Assembly (NCBI RefSeq): GCF_001693275.1
Contig: NZ_CP016477.1
Location: 1,054,001-1,118,000, forward strand
From: Picosynechococcus sp. PCC 7117
GTDB lineage: Bacteria > Cyanobacteriota > Cyanobacteriia > Cyanobacteriales > MRBY01
DNA: 64,000 nucleotides
Reading direction: 5' to 3'
Each line of letters opens with the position of its first letter. Within the stretch, counting starts at the first letter, position 1. Both the position numbers and the translations under genes were made by a program. This document shows positions 45,157 to 56,238 of this stretch, piece after piece. A model generated the notes under the pieces. The model searched no databases. It worked only from the letters and a program-made list of their open reading frames with translations, and had not been told where the DNA came from.

Positions 45157-45242
45157 GGGAATTATTCTCTAATCAATTTAGTTTAATAAAATGCATAAAG
45201 GCGATCGCCACAGTAGCCATAACGAACGCCAGACCAAATAAA

Positions 45243-45656
45243 TTAACGCTTGGAGAACTGAGGTGCTTTGCGGGCCTTGTGTAAACCGTACTTTTTCCGT
45301 TCCTTACAGCGGGGGTCACGGGTCAAATAGCCTTCAATTTTTAAAGGCTGGCGGTTGTCTGGATCCAATTCACACAGCGCACGAGCAACACCCAGCTTCA
45401 CGGCATCTGCTTGACCAGTCAAGCCACCACCATGGGCATTCACAAGAATGTCATACTCGCTTTCTAGGCCCAGGGTTTCCAGGGGAGACTTTAGCACCGC
45501 AAGGTAACCAGGAATCCGGTTGAAATAATCTTCCCCGGAGCGGTTGTTAACAACAACTTTGCCAGAACCAGGTACAAGGCGTACCCGGGCAATGGATGCC
45601 TTACGACGACCTGTTCCCCAGTAAATAGGGCGATCTTGAGTAGCAGTTGCGTTCAT
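45243..45656 (-). CDS. rpsI: 30S ribosomal protein S9
   Basis: The 137-residue basic protein has [19 protein letters not shown] at the N-terminus and ends in SKR, the tail that touches P-site tRNA. Its ATG overlaps the rplM stop by one base (TAATG), so translation is coupled. Confidence 0.97.
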   Translation of the reverse strand: MNATATQDRPIYWGTGRRKASIARVRLVPGSGKVVVNNRSGEDYFNRIPGYLAVLKSPLETLGLESEYDILVNAHGGGLTGQADAVKLGVARALCELDPDNRQPLKIEGYLTRDPRCKERKKYGLHKARKAPQFSKR

Positions 45657-46111
45657 TAGTTATCTCCTCCGGGAATAGTATTGATGGTCAGAACTTCGGG
45701 TTGTTGGGCGGCATGGGGATGTTCAGTCCCAGCATAGACCTTTAGCTTGGTGAACAGACGACGACCGAGGGCATTTTTCGGCAGCATTCCTTTCACTGCT
45801 TTTTCGATAATGCGCTCAGGAATCCGGTCTTGCAGCTGATTAAAGGTTTCAACTTTCATCCCACCAGGACGACCGGAGTGACGACGGTAAAGCTTTTGCT
45901 CAGGCTTGCGACCCGTCACAACCACTTTTTCGGCATTCACGACAATCACAAAATCCCCAGTATCCATGTGGGGAGTGTATTCTGCTTTGTTTTTGCCCCG
46001 GAGTACTTTGGCAACTTCGCTGGCTAAACGACCCAAGCGTTGGTCAGCAGCATCGACCACGTACCATTTCTGGTCGAGGGTTTCTTGTTTCGGTAAAGGT
46101 GTCTTAATCAT
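45656..46111 (-). CDS. rplM: 50S ribosomal protein L13
   Basis: The 151-residue protein has [21 protein letters not shown] at the N-terminus and the [11 protein letters not shown] and [21 protein letters not shown] segments. L13 is an early 50S assembly protein. The rplM-rpsI pair is conserved in bacteria. Confidence 0.97.
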   Translation of the reverse strand: MIKTPLPKQETLDQKWYVVDAADQRLGRLASEVAKVLRGKNKAEYTPHMDTGDFVIVVNAEKVVVTGRKPEQKLYRRHSGRPGGMKVETFNQLQDRIPERIIEKAVKGMLPKNALGRRLFTKLKVYAGTEHPHAAQQPEVLTINTIPGGDN

Positions 46112-46147
46112 AAAATTTTTGCGCTAGATGACGCATAAGGAATTCAA

Positions 46148-46972
46148 CTAATGAGTTAGTAGAAAAGTTGGCTGGGTATCAAACCAAATATGGGGTGGAA
46201 ACAAAGGCTCAGGATAACCAACCCTAAGTAAACATAAGCCTTTTGCTGGGGCTGAATATTTTACAAGGTGTCGCTTCTCATTTTTCCAAATATCTTGGAA
46301 TTGCGCTAAAGAAAGTTTACCTTGTCCAATGTCCACTAGCATCCCGACCAGTAGGCGAACCATCCCATACAAAAACCCATTGGCTTGAATTTCTATATGA
46401 ATAAAGGAGCCTCGACGGGAACATTCTGCTGCCTGTACATTGACCCATGCATGGGATCGCTTGGAACCAGTCCGTTGAAAAGCAGCGAGGTGATGTTCAC
46501 CCAATAAGGGCGTCAGGGCTGCTTGGATGAGAGTCTCATCGAGGAGGGCTTGGTAATAATGCCAAGCATAGGGCTGAATGAACAGGTTTGGGGTTGGGTG
46601 GGTATAGATGGTGTATCGATACCGCCGCCATTGGGCAGAAAATTGTGCGTGCCAATCCTGGGGAACTTCGCAAGCACCACGGATATTGATATCGGGTGGC
46701 AGGCGATCGTTGAGGATTTTGGCCCATTTATAACCAGGGATTAGGCTTTCACATTCAAAGTGGGCGAATTGTCCGGCGGCATGGACACCACTATCGGTTC
46801 GGCCGGCACCATGAATTGTGATTTTTTGGCCGACAACGGTGGAGATTGTCTCTTCAATGACGGCTTGCACTGTTCTTTCTGCTGTTTGCCGTTGCCAACC
46901 ACAAAAGTGAGTGCCGATATATTGGATGACCAACGCGATGCGTTTTCTGGGGTTGGCTTGGGACATGGGCAT
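46148..46972 (-). CDS. truA: tRNA pseudouridine synthase A
   Basis: The 274-residue enzyme has the catalytic Asp in GAGRTDSGVHAAGQ (near residue 60) and GFLYGMVRLLVGMLVDIGQGK near 200. It isomerises uridines 38-40 in tRNA anticodon arms. It sits between rplQ and rplM, the usual order. ATG 46966 is an alternative start. Confidence 0.96.
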   Translation of the reverse strand: MPMSQANPRKRIALVIQYIGTHFCGWQRQTAERTVQAVIEETISTVVGQKITIHGAGRTDSGVHAAGQFAHFECESLIPGYKWAKILNDRLPPDINIRGACEVPQDWHAQFSAQWRRYRYTIYTHPTPNLFIQPYAWHYYQALLDETLIQAALTPLLGEHHLAAFQRTGSKRSHAWVNVQAAECSRRGSFIHIEIQANGFLYGMVRLLVGMLVDIGQGKLSLAQFQDIWKNEKRHLVKYSAPAKGLCLLRVGYPEPLFPPHIWFDTQPTFLLTH

Positions 46973-46996
46973 GGACAGTTGGCAGATTAGTCTGGG

Positions 46997-47347
46997 TTAG
47001 ACTAATTCGATAATTGCCATTTCTGCGTTGTCACCGCGACGACGAACGGTGCGCACAACGCGGCTATAACCCCCTTGGCGATCGCCATAGCGATCTTTTG
47101 CTTGGGCGAACAGGGCATGGACAAGATCTTTGTCGTACATATAGCCCAAAGCCCGACGACGGGCAGCCAAGGAACCATCTTTTGCCAAGGTGATCATGCG
47201 ATCCACTTCAGAACGAACCGCCTTAGCCCGCGCTTTGGTGGTTTTTACTTGGCCATGGCGAATCAGTTGAGTGGTGAGGGCACGTAAGAGGGCCTTCCGT
47301 TGATCCGCCGGTCTCCCCAATTCGGGAACGCGACAACCGTGACGCAT
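46997..47347 (-). CDS. rplQ: 50S ribosomal protein L17
   Basis: The 116-residue basic protein has [36 protein letters not shown] and ends [13 protein letters not shown]17 lies near the exit tunnel. It follows rpoA by 60 bp, as in most bacteria. Confidence 0.97.
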   Translation of the reverse strand: MRHGCRVPELGRPADQRKALLRALTTQLIRHGQVKTTKARAKAVRSEVDRMITLAKDGSLAARRRALGYMYDKDLVHALFAQAKDRYGDRQGGYSRVVRTVRRRGDNAEMAIIELV

Positions 47348-47407
47348 TTTTTCTTCCTCCCTAGGATGTAAACAGTACAGTCAATGAAAAATCAAATAAA
47401 TTTAAAC

Positions 47408-48349
47408 TTACTTCGCCGTTTTTTCTTCCGGTAAAGTAATGCCTAAACGGGTTTTGAGGGCGTCGATCACTTCTTCAGCTGATTTTTGACCAAAGTTTTT
47501 GATTTCTAGCAAATCTTCTTGGCTATAGTCTAAAAGATCAGCGACAGAGTTGATTTGCGCCCGCTTGAGACAGTTGTAAGCCCGTACCGATAGCTGTAAT
47601 TCTTCGATGGGAATTTGGCTAGTGGGGTCTTCGTCCTCTTGCAACTCATCTTGGATGGCTTCGAGGGTGAGATCCTTGAGGGGATTAAACAGTTCAACGG
47701 CGATCGCCGCTGCCTGGGATAATGCTTCCTCTGGCTTAATACTGCCGTTTGTCCAGATTTCGAGAGTTAGGCGATCGCGAACCGCGTCTCCCTCACTATG
47801 GATACTATCGACGCTATAGTTCACCTTAGTGACTGGCATGAACACCGCATCAATCTGTAGAAAATCTAAAGCAGTGGCTTCGTCCCGATTCCGCTGAACG
47901 GCGCGATAGCTTTTCCCCTTCTCGATCCGAAACTCCATTTCCAGCTTTGCACCATCAGCGAGGGTCGCAATATACTGGGTCGGGTCTACGACCTCCACCT
48001 CAGAAGGCAGATCAAACTGAGCCGCAGTCACCTGACCAGGGCCAGTGGCTGTTAAGCGGCCAATCTGGGGCTGATGGGTGTAGCTCTTGAGAATGATTTC
48101 CTTCATATTGAGGATAATCTCAAGGGCATCTTCCCGCACACCAGGGATCGTCGCGAACTCATGGTTCACGCCACCAATCCGCAGCGCTGTTACGGCGGTT
48201 CCTTCTAAGTTAGACAGTAGAATTCGTCTGAGGGAATTGCCGAGGGTTGTTCCTTGACCCCGCTCTAGGGGTTCAAAGACAAACTTGCTATATTGACTTT
48301 GATTTTTGTGTGTTTTGCTTTCTACACACTCGATTTGAAACTGTGTCAC
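47408..48349 (-). CDS. rpoA: RNA polymerase alpha subunit
   Basis: The GTG at 48349 (read as MTQFQIECVES) gives 313 residues, matching cyanobacterial RpoA, and is preceded by GGGAGATCAG; a 19-residue longer reading is rejected. The N-terminal dimerisation domain has LERGQGTTLGNSLRRILLSNLEG. The C-terminal domain (LSVRAYNCLKRAQINSVADLL and DALKTRLGI) contacts UP elements and activators. Confidence 0.96.
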   Translation of the reverse strand: MTQFQIECVESKTHKNQSQYSKFVFEPLERGQGTTLGNSLRRILLSNLEGTAVTALRIGGVNHEFATIPGVREDALEIILNMKEIILKSYTHQPQIGRLTATGPGQVTAAQFDLPSEVEVVDPTQYIATLADGAKLEMEFRIEKGKSYRAVQRNRDEATALDFLQIDAVFMPVTKVNYSVDSIHSEGDAVRDRLTLEIWTNGSIKPEEALSQAAAIAVELFNPLKDLTLEAIQDELQEDEDPTSQIPIEELQLSVRAYNCLKRAQINSVADLLDYSQEDLLEIKNFGQKSAEEVIDALKTRLGITLPEEKTAK

Positions 48350-48462
48350 GCTTTTTCTGATCTCCCGTTTTTCGCGATCTGAGCCAGGCACCAAGCCTTC
48401 AGACAAGATGGATATTTACTTGGACTGATTTTCTTGTTGTCAAGAATTCAGTCGCAGAGGAT

Positions 48463-48852
48463 TTATACCCGTCTACGCTTGGGCGGACGACAACCATTGT
48501 GGGGAATGGGGGTAACATCGCGAATCAAGGTAATCTCCAAACCAGCGGCTTGTAGAGCACGAATCGCAGTTTCACGACCCGCACCGGGGCCACTCACCAT
48601 CACTTCAATTTGGCGCATTCCTTGTTCCATTGCGCGGCGAGCTGCGTTATCAGCGGCAGTTTGGGCAGCAAAGGGAGTCCCTTTTTTGGCCCCTTTAAAA
48701 CCACTTGCACCGGCAGAAGACCAGGACACGGCATCGCCTTTGGTATCGGAGATGGTAACGATTGTGTTGTTAAAGGTGGATTGAATGTGGGCAACACCGT
48801 TGGGGATATTCTTTTTAACCTTCTTAGGGCTGCCTTTCTTTTGTCGTGCCAT
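48463..48852 (-). CDS. rpsK: 30S ribosomal protein S11
   Basis: The 129-residue protein has [27 protein letters not shown] and ends with [21 protein letters not shown]11 is in the platform, near the mRNA exit. It lies between rpsM and rpoA. Confidence 0.97.
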   Translation of the reverse strand: MARQKKGSPKKVKKNIPNGVAHIQSTFNNTIVTISDTKGDAVSWSSAGASGFKGAKKGTPFAAQTAADNAARRAMEQGMRQIEVMVSGPGAGRETAIRALQAAGLEITLIRDVTPIPHNGCRPPKRRRV

Positions 48853-48911
48853 AATTTTAATCTGTAGAAGATAGGATAAATGCGTAGCTTTGTGAGGTAA
48901 AACTCAAGGGA

Positions 48912-49289
48912 TTAACGCGGTGCTTTCTTCTTACCGGCAACAGTGACGCGACGACCACGGCGGGTGCGGGCATTGGTCCGGGTTCTTTGACCACGTACGG
49001 GCAAACCTTGGCGATGACGACGGCCCCGGTAGGTGCCGATGTCCACCAGACGCTTGATGTTCATGGACTCTAGACGTCTGAGATCCCCTTCAACTTGGTA
49101 GTTATCGGTAACGTAAGACCGGAGCTTAAGAGCATCTTCGTCAGATAGATCCCTTACTCTGGTGTCGGGGTTTACCCCGGTGTTTGCGATGATCTCCTGG
49201 GCTCTTGATAAACCAATGCCATACACATAGGTCAGGGCAATTTCAATGCGTTTATCGCGGGGAAGATCAACACCTGCAATTCGTGCCAC
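48912..49289 (-). CDS. rpsM: 30S ribosomal protein S13
   Basis: The 125-residue basic protein has [26 protein letters not shown] and [24 protein letters not shown]13 is in the head and forms intersubunit bridges. It follows rpmJ. Confidence 0.97.
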
Positions 49290-49363
49290 GATTTTTTCTC
49301 CCTAAATGAACAATTTCAATAATTTATAAGTTACGGAATAAATGCCTCAGCGACTTCTACGAT

Positions 49364-49477
49364 TTACCCTTGACGTTGCTTGTGCTTGGGATTGGCGCAG
49401 ATCACCATGACACGACCGCGACGGCGTATCACGCGACATTTATCACACATTTTTTTGACGGATGCTCGAACTTTCAT
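49364..49477 (-). CDS. rpmJ: 50S ribosomal protein L36
   Basis: A 37-residue protein, [20 protein letters not shown] then [17 protein letters not shown]. Cys11, Cys14, Cys27 and His32 form the zinc site, so this is the zinc-type L36. It lies between infA and rpsM, its normal place; it is short enough to be missed by length filters. Confidence 0.96.
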   Translation of the reverse strand: MKVRASVKKMCDKCRVIRRRGRVMVICANPKHKQRQG

Positions 49478-49615
49478 AGGTTTTCAGGTTAGATTTAGCA
49501 ATTTTCTATATATTGATTCTGCTATGAACCGATTGGCGATTAGCACAAAACTCCGCAAGCTTATCATCATAGCAAGTTTTTTTGCTATTGAATATAAGAA
49601 ACGGATGGGATTGGC

Positions 49616-49840
49616 TTATTTTTTTCGGAGTCGGTAGGTGATCCGCCCTTTGGTTAAGTCGTAGGGGGTCAGTTCTACTTTGACGCGATCGCCCGGTAAA
49701 ATTTTGATGTAATTCCGGCGAATTTTGCCCGAGATGTGGGCAAGCACATTAAAGCCATTGTCCAAGTCAACCCGGAACATAGCGTTGGGAAGGGACTCGG
49801 TGACGGTACCTTCCATTTCAATTAGATCTTGTTTAGACAA
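49616..49840 (-). CDS. infA: Translation initiation factor IF-1
   Basis: The 74-residue S1-type OB-fold protein has [21 protein letters not shown] and [24 protein letters not shown]-1 blocks the A site during initiation. It lies between adk and rpmJ. Confidence 0.97.
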
Positions 49841-49895
49841 AACAAATAGATCTCCTAATAAATTTCATCAATCGGCATCGAATTCTAACCAGGAG

Positions 49896-50459
49896 TTATG
49901 AAGCGATCGCCTGCTCTAGGGCGGCGGTAACTTCTTCGAGGGAGCGATCGCCATCGACGGATTTCAGAGAACCCTGTTTTTGGTAGAAGTCAATAACTGG
50001 GGCTGTTTGCTCCCGGTAAACTTCTAAACGACGCCGAATGGTCTCCTGGTTGTCATCTTTTCTGCCACGACTTAGTAAGCGTTCTACCAATGTGGCATCG
50101 GGAACTTCCAAGTTAAGGGCAACGTCACATTGCTGCTTCAGCTCGGTGAGTAAGGTGTTGAGGAACTCGGCTTGGCTCACATTGCGCGGGAAACCATCCA
50201 AAATCCAGCCTTGCTGGGCATCCTGCTCCTGTAGTCTTTCGCGAATTAAATTCAGAATCAGACTATCGGGCACTAATTCACCACGATCCACAAATCCCTG
50301 GGCCTGTTGGCCAAGTTCTGTTTGATTGGCGATCGCCGCCCGGAGAATTTCGCCAGTAGAAATGTGGGGGATTCCACAAGACTCTGCCAAAACCTGAGCT
50401 TGAGTGCCCTTTCCAGCCCCTGGGGGCCCCAAAAAAATCAACCTTACTCCCTGAGCCAT
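49896..50459 (-). CDS. adk: Adenylate kinase
   Basis: The start is ATG 50459 ([20 protein letters not shown]), preceded by GAGG; an ATG at 50480 is also open. The 187-residue enzyme has P-loop [12 protein letters not shown]-binding HISTGEILR and [10 protein letters not shown]. The LID is short ([17 protein letters not shown]), without zinc cysteines. It catalyses AMP + ATP = 2 ADP. It follows secY. Confidence 0.95.
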   Translation of the reverse strand: MAQGVRLIFLGPPGAGKGTQAQVLAESCGIPHISTGEILRAAIANQTELGQQAQGFVDRGELVPDSLILNLIRERLQEQDAQQGWILDGFPRNVSQAEFLNTLLTELKQQCDVALNLEVPDATLVERLLSRGRKDDNQETIRRRLEVYREQTAPVIDFYQKQGSLKSVDGDRSLEEVTAALEQAIAS

Positions 50460-50544
50460 AACGCCTCTATTCCCATCCAAATTGCTTACTAAATCAACAA
50501 AGAGTTTAGATATTCCAGCTAATATCTAAACCCTGCTAAAAACA

Positions 50545-51864
50545 CTATTGTTTAACCATGCCTTCATAACGCTGGGAAATAACATAGGTTTGAATTTGCT
50601 TGGCTGTGTCAATCGCAACCCCCACCAAGATGAGTAGGGAAGTGGCCCCAAAACCCCGTAGAGTTGTGACCCCCGTTGCCCCTTCCACAAAAGTAGGAAC
50701 CGTTGCGACTAAGCCAAGGAAAATTGCCCCCAATAGGGTCAAACGATTGATCACTTTTTCGAGGTATTCACTCGTGGCCCGACCAGGACGAATGCCAGGA
50801 ATACTAGACCCCATCTTTTTCAAGTTCTGGGCCATATCTACCGGATTCACGATCAAAGACGCGTAGAAATAGCTGAAAAAGAGAATCAAAGCGAGATAGA
50901 CCAACACATAAGGAATTCTGCCCGGTTGTAGCAGTGTCGAAATTGTGGCGATCGCTTGACCAAAGAACCCTTCCCCTGAGCCAGCCAGACCCGCCAAAGA
51001 AGAAGGCAGCACCAGAACAGCAGAAGCGAAAATAATCGGCATTACCCCACCCTGATTGAGTCGTAGGGGCAAGTAGCTTGTGCGTTCCCGATAGAGCTTA
51101 CGACCCACCTGACGACGGGCAGAAACAATCGGAATCCGGCGTGTCCCTTCCTGCACAAACACAATCCCGACAATCATGATCAGAAAAACGACCAGCAGCA
51201 AAATGACTTTAGCAATCACTGCTCGACCACCAGTCTGGGCAAATTCAATAGTATTGCCTAAAGTTCTTGGTAATACGGCCACAATGTTGACGAAAATCAA
51301 CAGAGAAGCCCCATTGCCTAAACCTTTTTCGGTAATCAACTCAGAAATCCACATCACAAAGACAGAACCTGCCGTCAGTGCTAATGTGGTTTCCAACACG
51401 AAAGTAAAACCAGGATCTAAAGCATAGGGGCGCAGAATTTGCAGCGTAATCCCAAAACTTTGTAAAGCCGCCCAGCCCACCGTCACATAACGGATAATCT
51501 GGGAAATTTTACGACGCCCAGCCTCACCATCATTCTTTTGCATGTCTTCAAGGGCAGGAATTGCTGCCGTCATGAGCTGCATAATAATTGAGGCATTGAT
51601 GTAGGGAAGGATCCCTAGGGCAAAAATGCCGACAGCGGAAAGACCACCACCGGCAAATACATCTAGAAAGCCCAAGAGAGGAGAATTTTGGATCCCCTCA
51701 CTTAGGGCCACCCGGTCAATGCCGGGGATTGGAATAAAAACGCCAAACCGAACAAGAACCAAAAGACCAAGGGTGACAAGCAGACGACCCCGAAGGCCAG
51801 CGGCTTGTGCCATTTGCATAAAGGTTTCCTGGGCGGTTGGTGTTTTTTCGCGACTGACAACCAT
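50545..51864 (-). CDS. secY: Preprotein translocase subunit SecY
   Basis: The 439-residue protein has ten membrane helices and the typical segments RFGVFIPIPGID near residue 40, SPLLGFLDVFAGG, NGASLLIFVNI and the cytoplasmic loop VQEGTRRIPIVSARR near 230. SecY is the pore of the Sec translocon in the plasma and thylakoid membranes. It lies between rplO and adk. Confidence 0.97.
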   Translation of the reverse strand: MVVSREKTPTAQETFMQMAQAAGLRGRLLVTLGLLVLVRFGVFIPIPGIDRVALSEGIQNSPLLGFLDVFAGGGLSAVGIFALGILPYINASIIMQLMTAAIPALEDMQKNDGEAGRRKISQIIRYVTVGWAALQSFGITLQILRPYALDPGFTFVLETTLALTAGSVFVMWISELITEKGLGNGASLLIFVNIVAVLPRTLGNTIEFAQTGGRAVIAKVILLLVVFLIMIVGIVFVQEGTRRIPIVSARRQVGRKLYRERTSYLPLRLNQGGVMPIIFASAVLVLPSSLAGLAGSGEGFFGQAIATISTLLQPGRIPYVLVYLALILFFSYFYASLIVNPVDMAQNLKKMGSSIPGIRPGRATSEYLEKVINRLTLLGAIFLGLVATVPTFVEGATGVTTLRGFGATSLLILVGVAIDTAKQIQTYVISQRYEGMVKQ

Positions 51865-51961
51865 AGTGATGTTCTCTTCGGGAGTTTACGTAATGAACAG
51901 TTCTAAGAAGTATTAAGCAACCTTGATAAATTCTAACTTAGTGCTTTGTTCCCGAATTTTT

Positions 51962-52402
51962 CTAGGCTTCACAACTGCCGCCAGCCGCCTCGATTTTTGC
52001 TTTAGCGCCGTTAGAAAACGCCGCTGCAGTTACTTTGAGAGCAACGGACAATTCACCATCACCAAGAACCTTGAGGGGGCCATCGTTGGTGGTGACAATG
52101 CCTGCTGCCATTAAGCTTTCAAGGGTAACTTCTGTGTTGGCTGGCAGGTCAGCTAATTGGCCAACATTCACAATGGTGAAGTTTTTCGGATTCACGATGG
52201 TGAAGTGCTTTAGCTTCGGTACACGGCGGTAAAGGGGCATTTGTCCCCCTTCAAATCCAGCTTTTGTACCAGTACCAGAACGGGATTTTTGACCCCGCAT
52301 GCCGAAGCCACAGCTTGCGCCTTGGCCAGCAGCAATGCCACGGCCGACACGGCGACGACGCTTCTTTGACCCCGCTTTGGGGGATAGATTGGATAACTTC
52401 AT
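51962..52402 (-). CDS. rplO: 50S ribosomal protein L15
   Basis: The 146-residue basic protein begins [20 protein letters not shown] and has [20 protein letters not shown]15 is a late-assembly 50S protein. It directly follows rpsE with no rpmD (L30) between, as in other cyanobacteria. Confidence 0.97.
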   Translation of the reverse strand: MKLSNLSPKAGSKKRRRRVGRGIAAGQGASCGFGMRGQKSRSGTGTKAGFEGGQMPLYRRVPKLKHFTIVNPKNFTIVNVGQLADLPANTEVTLESLMAAGIVTTNDGPLKVLGDGELSVALKVTAAAFSNGAKAKIEAAGGSCEA

Positions 52403-52453
52403 GGTTTTTTTGAGTAAACGTTTTACTAATGTCCTTAGCCCGCCAAATTAGGG

Positions 52454-52975
52454 TTAGGCATAGATCCGTTCGATAGAAACGCCACGCTCTTGGGCAACGG
52501 AGGAGAAACTCCGGAGGTTACCCAATGCATCAACGGTCGCCCGAGCATTGTTCAGGGGGCTACTAGAACCCAATTGTTTGGCGAGAATATTTTTCACACC
52601 AGCGAGTTCGAGTACAGTCCGCACAGCACCACCAGCAATTACACCGGTACCGGGAGCAGCGGGACGCATCATGACTTTTGCGCCACCCGCAACGCCATTG
52701 ATCCGGTGGGTAATGGTGTTGGTTTTTGTTAAAGGAACATCGACAACGTGTTTTTTCGCATCGGAGACACCTTTGCGAACAGCACCAATGACATCTCCTG
52801 CTTTACCGACGCCAACGCCGACCTTTCCGGTCTCATTGCCAATGACAACAATGGCGCGAAAACTGAGTTTCTTACCACCCTTGACAACTTTGCTGACGCG
52901 ACGGATTTGGATCACACGCTCTTGCCAGTTTGTTTCTTTTTCTTTGTTCTTTGATGATTTACGACGCTTTGCCAT
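52454..52975 (-). CDS. rpsE: 30S ribosomal protein S5
   Basis: The 173-residue protein has the double-stranded-RNA-binding domain ([36 protein letters not shown]) and a C-terminal [21 protein letters not shown] block. S5 affects decoding accuracy and mRNA entry. Confidence 0.97.
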   Translation of the reverse strand: MAKRRKSSKNKEKETNWQERVIQIRRVSKVVKGGKKLSFRAIVVIGNETGKVGVGVGKAGDVIGAVRKGVSDAKKHVVDVPLTKTNTITHRINGVAGGAKVMMRPAAPGTGVIAGGAVRTVLELAGVKNILAKQLGSSSPLNNARATVDALGNLRSFSSVAQERGVSIERIYA

Positions 52976-53005
52976 AATTATTTTCCTAATGATTTCATCA
53001 ACAGC

Positions 53006-53368
53006 TTAAAAGTCCAGACCGGCTTCTCTAGCGGCATCTGCTAAGGCTTTGACACGACCATGATAAAGGTTACCGCCGCGATCAAAGACGACTTTGGTAA
53101 TGCCTTTTTCGAGGGCGCGCTTGGCAATGAGATTACCGACTGCAGTGGAAGCTGAGATGTTACCACCGGATGCGAGTTCGCCCTTGAGATCTTTGTCTAG
53201 GGTAGAAGCAGCCACTAGGGTATGTTGCTTCTCATCGTCAATCACCTGGGCATAGATATGCTTGTGGGAGCGGAATACTGCTAAACGGGGGCGATCGCCA
53301 GTCCCTTCGACACGACGGCGAATACGGAAATGACGACGCTGCGTGAGTTGTTTGCGAGTTGCTTTCAT
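53006..53368 (-). CDS. rplR: 50S ribosomal protein L18
   Basis: The 120-residue basic protein has [28 protein letters not shown] and ends [18 protein letters not shown]18 binds 5S rRNA. It starts two bases after the rplF stop. Confidence 0.97.
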   Translation of the reverse strand: MKATRKQLTQRRHFRIRRRVEGTGDRPRLAVFRSHKHIYAQVIDDEKQHTLVAASTLDKDLKGELASGGNISASTAVGNLIAKRALEKGITKVVFDRGGNLYHGRVKALADAAREAGLDF

Positions 53369-53370
53369 CT

Positions 53371-53913
53371 CTACTTCTTACCTGCCTTACCAGCTTTACG
53401 TCTGATGTATTCACCTTGGTAACGGATCCCTTTACCTTTGTAGGGTTCAGGAGGTCTGACAGCACGAACTTTAGCAGCCGTGTTACCCACAACCTCTTTA
53501 TCAATACCAGAGATGATCACTTGAGTATTTTTTTCACCCATAGCCGCAGTCACGCCTTCAGGCATTTGCATTTCTACAGGCTTACTGTAGCCCACATTAA
53601 GGGTGAGCTTATTTCCCTGTACCTGGGCCCGATAACCAACACCGATAATTTCGAGTTGTTTAGAGTAACCCTGGGAAACGCCTGCAATCATGTTAGCCAC
53701 AAGGGTGCGGCACAAGCCATGACGTTCGCGGGCCGTCCGAGAGTTATCCACGGGGGAAACAACAACGGTGTTGTCTTCTTGGGTGACAGTTACTTTTTCG
53801 GGTAATGTCCGCTCAAGGGAACCTTTCGGGCCCTTAACCGCAACATTGGCACCATTGAGGGTAACGGTCACTTTGTCGGGGATGGGAATTGGTTTTTTAC
53901 CAATACGAGACAT
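53371..53913 (-). CDS. rplF: 50S ribosomal protein L6
   Basis: The start is ATG 53913 ([15 protein letters not shown]), with AGGAGA 8 bases upstream. The 180-residue protein has two L6 domains, with [21 protein letters not shown] and the terminal [23 protein letters not shown]6 sits near the sarcin-ricin loop. Confidence 0.97.
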   Translation of the reverse strand: MSRIGKKPIPIPDKVTVTLNGANVAVKGPKGSLERTLPEKVTVTQEDNTVVVSPVDNSRTARERHGLCRTLVANMIAGVSQGYSKQLEIIGVGYRAQVQGNKLTLNVGYSKPVEMQMPEGVTAAMGEKNTQVIISGIDKEVVGNTAAKVRAVRPPEPYKGKGIRYQGEYIRRKAGKAGKK

Positions 53914-53946
53914 TCGTTTTTCTCCTGATATCAACTTCAGCCACGA

Positions 53947-54348
53947 TTACCAGACGTAGCAAAGAATTTCACCACCAATACCTTCTTTACGGGCTTGGCG
54001 ATCTGTCATCACGCCTTTGGAAGTTGAAATAATCGCAATTCCAATCCCACCGAGCACGCGAGGCAAGTCTTTGTGGTTACTGTATACCCGAAGCCCCGGC
54101 TTACTTACCCGTTGAAGTTTTTGGATAATCGGTTGACGATTACGACCTTTGTACTTCAGGGAAATAACAAGGTGTTTTTCAATCCCTTCACCTGCTTCGG
54201 TGTAGTTGTCAATGAAACCTTCGTCCTTCAGCACTTCAGCAATGCTCCGGGTCATGCGAGTCATCGGGACTTTTGTGTTGTCATGCTGCACCATGCACGC
54301 ATTACGGATGCGGGTGAGCATATCGGAAATGGTATCGTTAGCCGCCAT
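53947..54348 (-). CDS. rpsH: 30S ribosomal protein S8
   Basis: The 133-residue protein has [19 protein letters not shown] and the C-terminal [28 protein letters not shown]8 binds the central domain of 16S rRNA and in E. coli represses the spc operon. It follows rplE directly: rpsN (S14) is absent from this place. Confidence 0.97.
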   Translation of the reverse strand: MAANDTISDMLTRIRNACMVQHDNTKVPMTRMTRSIAEVLKDEGFIDNYTEAGEGIEKHLVISLKYKGRNRQPIIQKLQRVSKPGLRVYSNHKDLPRVLGGIGIAIISTSKGVMTDRQARKEGIGGEILCYVW

Positions 54349-54373
54349 TATTACCTTTAATCTCTCCTAAGAT

Positions 54374-54919
54374 TTAGCTTTCACGGAAGGGCATACCCAT
54401 TTCTCTCAGCAGCGCACGACCTTCTTCATCGGTTCTCGCGGTGGTGATGATGGAAATGTCCATTCCTCGGATTTGATCAATGGAATCGTAGTCAATTTCA
54501 GGGAAAATCAGTTGCTCACGAATCCCTAAGCTGTAGTTGCCACGTCCATCGAAACTTTTAGGGCTGATGCCACGGAAGTCGCGGATGCGGGGCAGGGCTA
54601 AGCTGATGAGACGATCCAAAAAGGAATACATTTTTTCGGAGCGCAGCGTCACCATCACGCCGACGGGCATCCCTTCACGAATCTTGAAGCCGGCGATCGC
54701 CTTTTTCGCACGGGTGATTACGGGGCGTTGACCAGTGATGGTTGAAAGTTCCTTAATGGAAGACTCCATTGCCTTGGCATTAGAAGAAGCTTCTCCGAGA
54801 CCCCGGTTCACTGAAATTTTGACAAGCTTGGGCACTTCATGGACATTGCTGTACCCAAACTGCTCCGTTAATTTAGGAACAATATTGTCTTGATAAAGGG
54901 TTTTGAGTCTTTGAGACAT
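54374..54919 (-). CDS. rplE: 50S ribosomal protein L5
   Basis: The 181-residue protein has [41 protein letters not shown] and [20 protein letters not shown]5 binds 5S rRNA and P-site tRNA. Confidence 0.97.
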   Translation of the reverse strand: MSQRLKTLYQDNIVPKLTEQFGYSNVHEVPKLVKISVNRGLGEASSNAKAMESSIKELSTITGQRPVITRAKKAIAGFKIREGMPVGVMVTLRSEKMYSFLDRLISLALPRIRDFRGISPKSFDGRGNYSLGIREQLIFPEIDYDSIDQIRGMDISIITTARTDEEGRALLREMGMPFRES

Positions 54920-54993
54920 AGATTTTACGTTTAACCTCCCTGGGCTTGGTCAGGGAAAAACTAAATGTAGATAAAAATTTCAAGAAAAGCCGA

Positions 54994-55344
54994 TTAGTCG
55001 ATCACTTCACCGGTTTTCTTTAATACACGCACTTTACGGCCATCTTCAGTCAGCTGGTAGCCAATGCGACTAGCGACTTTTTCCTTTTCGGAATAGTGCA
55101 TCACATTGGAGCTGTGGATCGGTGCTTCAAAGGTTTGAATCTGACCCGACTCACCTTCCTGTTGAGGCTTGACATGCTTGGTGCGGATATTGACATCCTT
55201 GACTACGACTTTGCTGGATTTGGGCAGAGTTTTAATGACTTCGCCTACTTTGCCTTTGTCGCGACCAGAAATGACTTGAACCGTATCACCCGTTTTCACA
55301 TGCATTTTGTGACGTGTGGGGGTGGAACTTTTGCGTCCTGCCAT
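54994..55344 (-). CDS. rplX: 50S ribosomal protein L24
   Basis: The 116-residue protein has the KOW motif [22 protein letters not shown] and [20 protein letters not shown]24 starts 50S assembly. The last base of the rplN stop is two bases before its ATG. Confidence 0.97.
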   Translation of the reverse strand: MAGRKSSTPTRHKMHVKTGDTVQVISGRDKGKVGEVIKTLPKSSKVVVKDVNIRTKHVKPQQEGESGQIQTFEAPIHSSNVMHYSEKEKVASRIGYQLTEDGRKVRVLKKTGEVID

Positions 55345-55346
55345 GG

Positions 55347-55715
55347 TTAGATGACCTCCGGTGCAAGGGAAACAATTTTGGTGAAGTTTTTATCCCGTAA
55401 CTCACGGGCGACGGGACCAAAAACACGAGTGCCTTTCGGATTGCCTTCTGCATTGATAATGACAGCGGCATTGTCATCGAAACGAATACTCATACCGCTA
55501 GCACGGCGGAGTGGTTGACGCGTCCGCACGATAACGGCTCGAACGACATCAGATTTTTTGACACCCATGTTGGGAATTGCTTCTTTAACAACAGCGATGA
55601 TTTGATCGCCGATGCCACCATAACGACAATTCCCTGTACTCAGAACCCGTAAGCACATCAGTTTACGAGCACCGCTATTATCGGCAACATTAAGATAGGT
55701 TTGTTGTTGAATCAC
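55347..55715 (-). CDS. rplN: 50S ribosomal protein L14
   Basis: The GTG at 55715 (read [20 protein letters not shown]) gives 122 residues, the standard L14 length; a 13-residue longer reading is rejected. It also has [31 protein letters not shown]14 lies at the subunit interface. Confidence 0.96.
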   Translation of the reverse strand: MIQQQTYLNVADNSGARKLMCLRVLSTGNCRYGGIGDQIIAVVKEAIPNMGVKKSDVVRAVIVRTRQPLRRASGMSIRFDDNAAVIINAEGNPKGTRVFGPVARELRDKNFTKIVSLAPEVI

Positions 55716-55767
55716 GGCTTTACGGTAAGGGTAAAGAAAATAGATTAGGGTCAACAGTTAGTAAAAA

Positions 55768-56007
55768 CTATTGGTTGAGGATTTCGGCAATAGTCCAGCG
55801 CTTGGTTTTGCTGGTGGGAGGAGTTTCGCGAATACGAACGCGATCACCAACTTTGCACTTATTTTCCTCGTCGTGGGCTTTAAAACGCTTGGTCTTAACC
55901 ACGATTTTTTTGTATTTCGGGTGGGGAGAGCGGTTTTCCACAGCCACAATCACGGTTTTATCCATCTTGTCGCTGACGACCATTCCCACTCTTTCTTTCG
56001 TAGCCAT
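55768..56007 (-). CDS. rpsQ: 30S ribosomal protein S17
   Basis: The 79-residue OB-fold protein has [21 protein letters not shown] and [20 protein letters not shown]17 is a primary 16S rRNA binder. Confidence 0.97.
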   Translation of the reverse strand: MATKERVGMVVSDKMDKTVIVAVENRSPHPKYKKIVVKTKRFKAHDEENKCKVGDRVRIRETPPTSKTKRWTIAEILNQ

Positions 56008-56028
56008 ACGAGATTCTGTCTCCTACTT

Positions 56029-56235
56029 TTACTGAGCTTGGAGTTGTCTTTGGCGCTCGACTGTCATCAACTGGGCGAGACGGTGACGAGCATGCTTGAT
56101 CTCATGGGTTTTCTCCAGGCGACCAGTACCTTGTTGGAGACGGAGGTCAAACAATTGTTTCTTGACGGCAACGATTTCGTCAGCAAGCTCTTGGTCATTG
56201 AGTTTGCGAGCATCTTCAATCTTGGGTAAAGGCAT
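56029..56235 (-). CDS. rpmC: 50S ribosomal protein L29
   Basis: The 68-residue helical protein has LNDQELADEIVAVKKQLFDLRLQ and THEIKHARHRLAQLMTV. L29 is next to the exit tunnel, where trigger factor and SRP dock. Confidence 0.96.
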   Translation of the reverse strand: MPLPKIEDARKLNDQELADEIVAVKKQLFDLRLQQGTGRLEKTHEIKHARHRLAQLMTVERQRQLQAQ

Positions 56236-56238
56236 GAT

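Noticed and set aside
55771-56229. 152-codon open frame antisense to rpsQ and rpmC
   Set aside because: Fully overlaps two sure genes; shadow frame.
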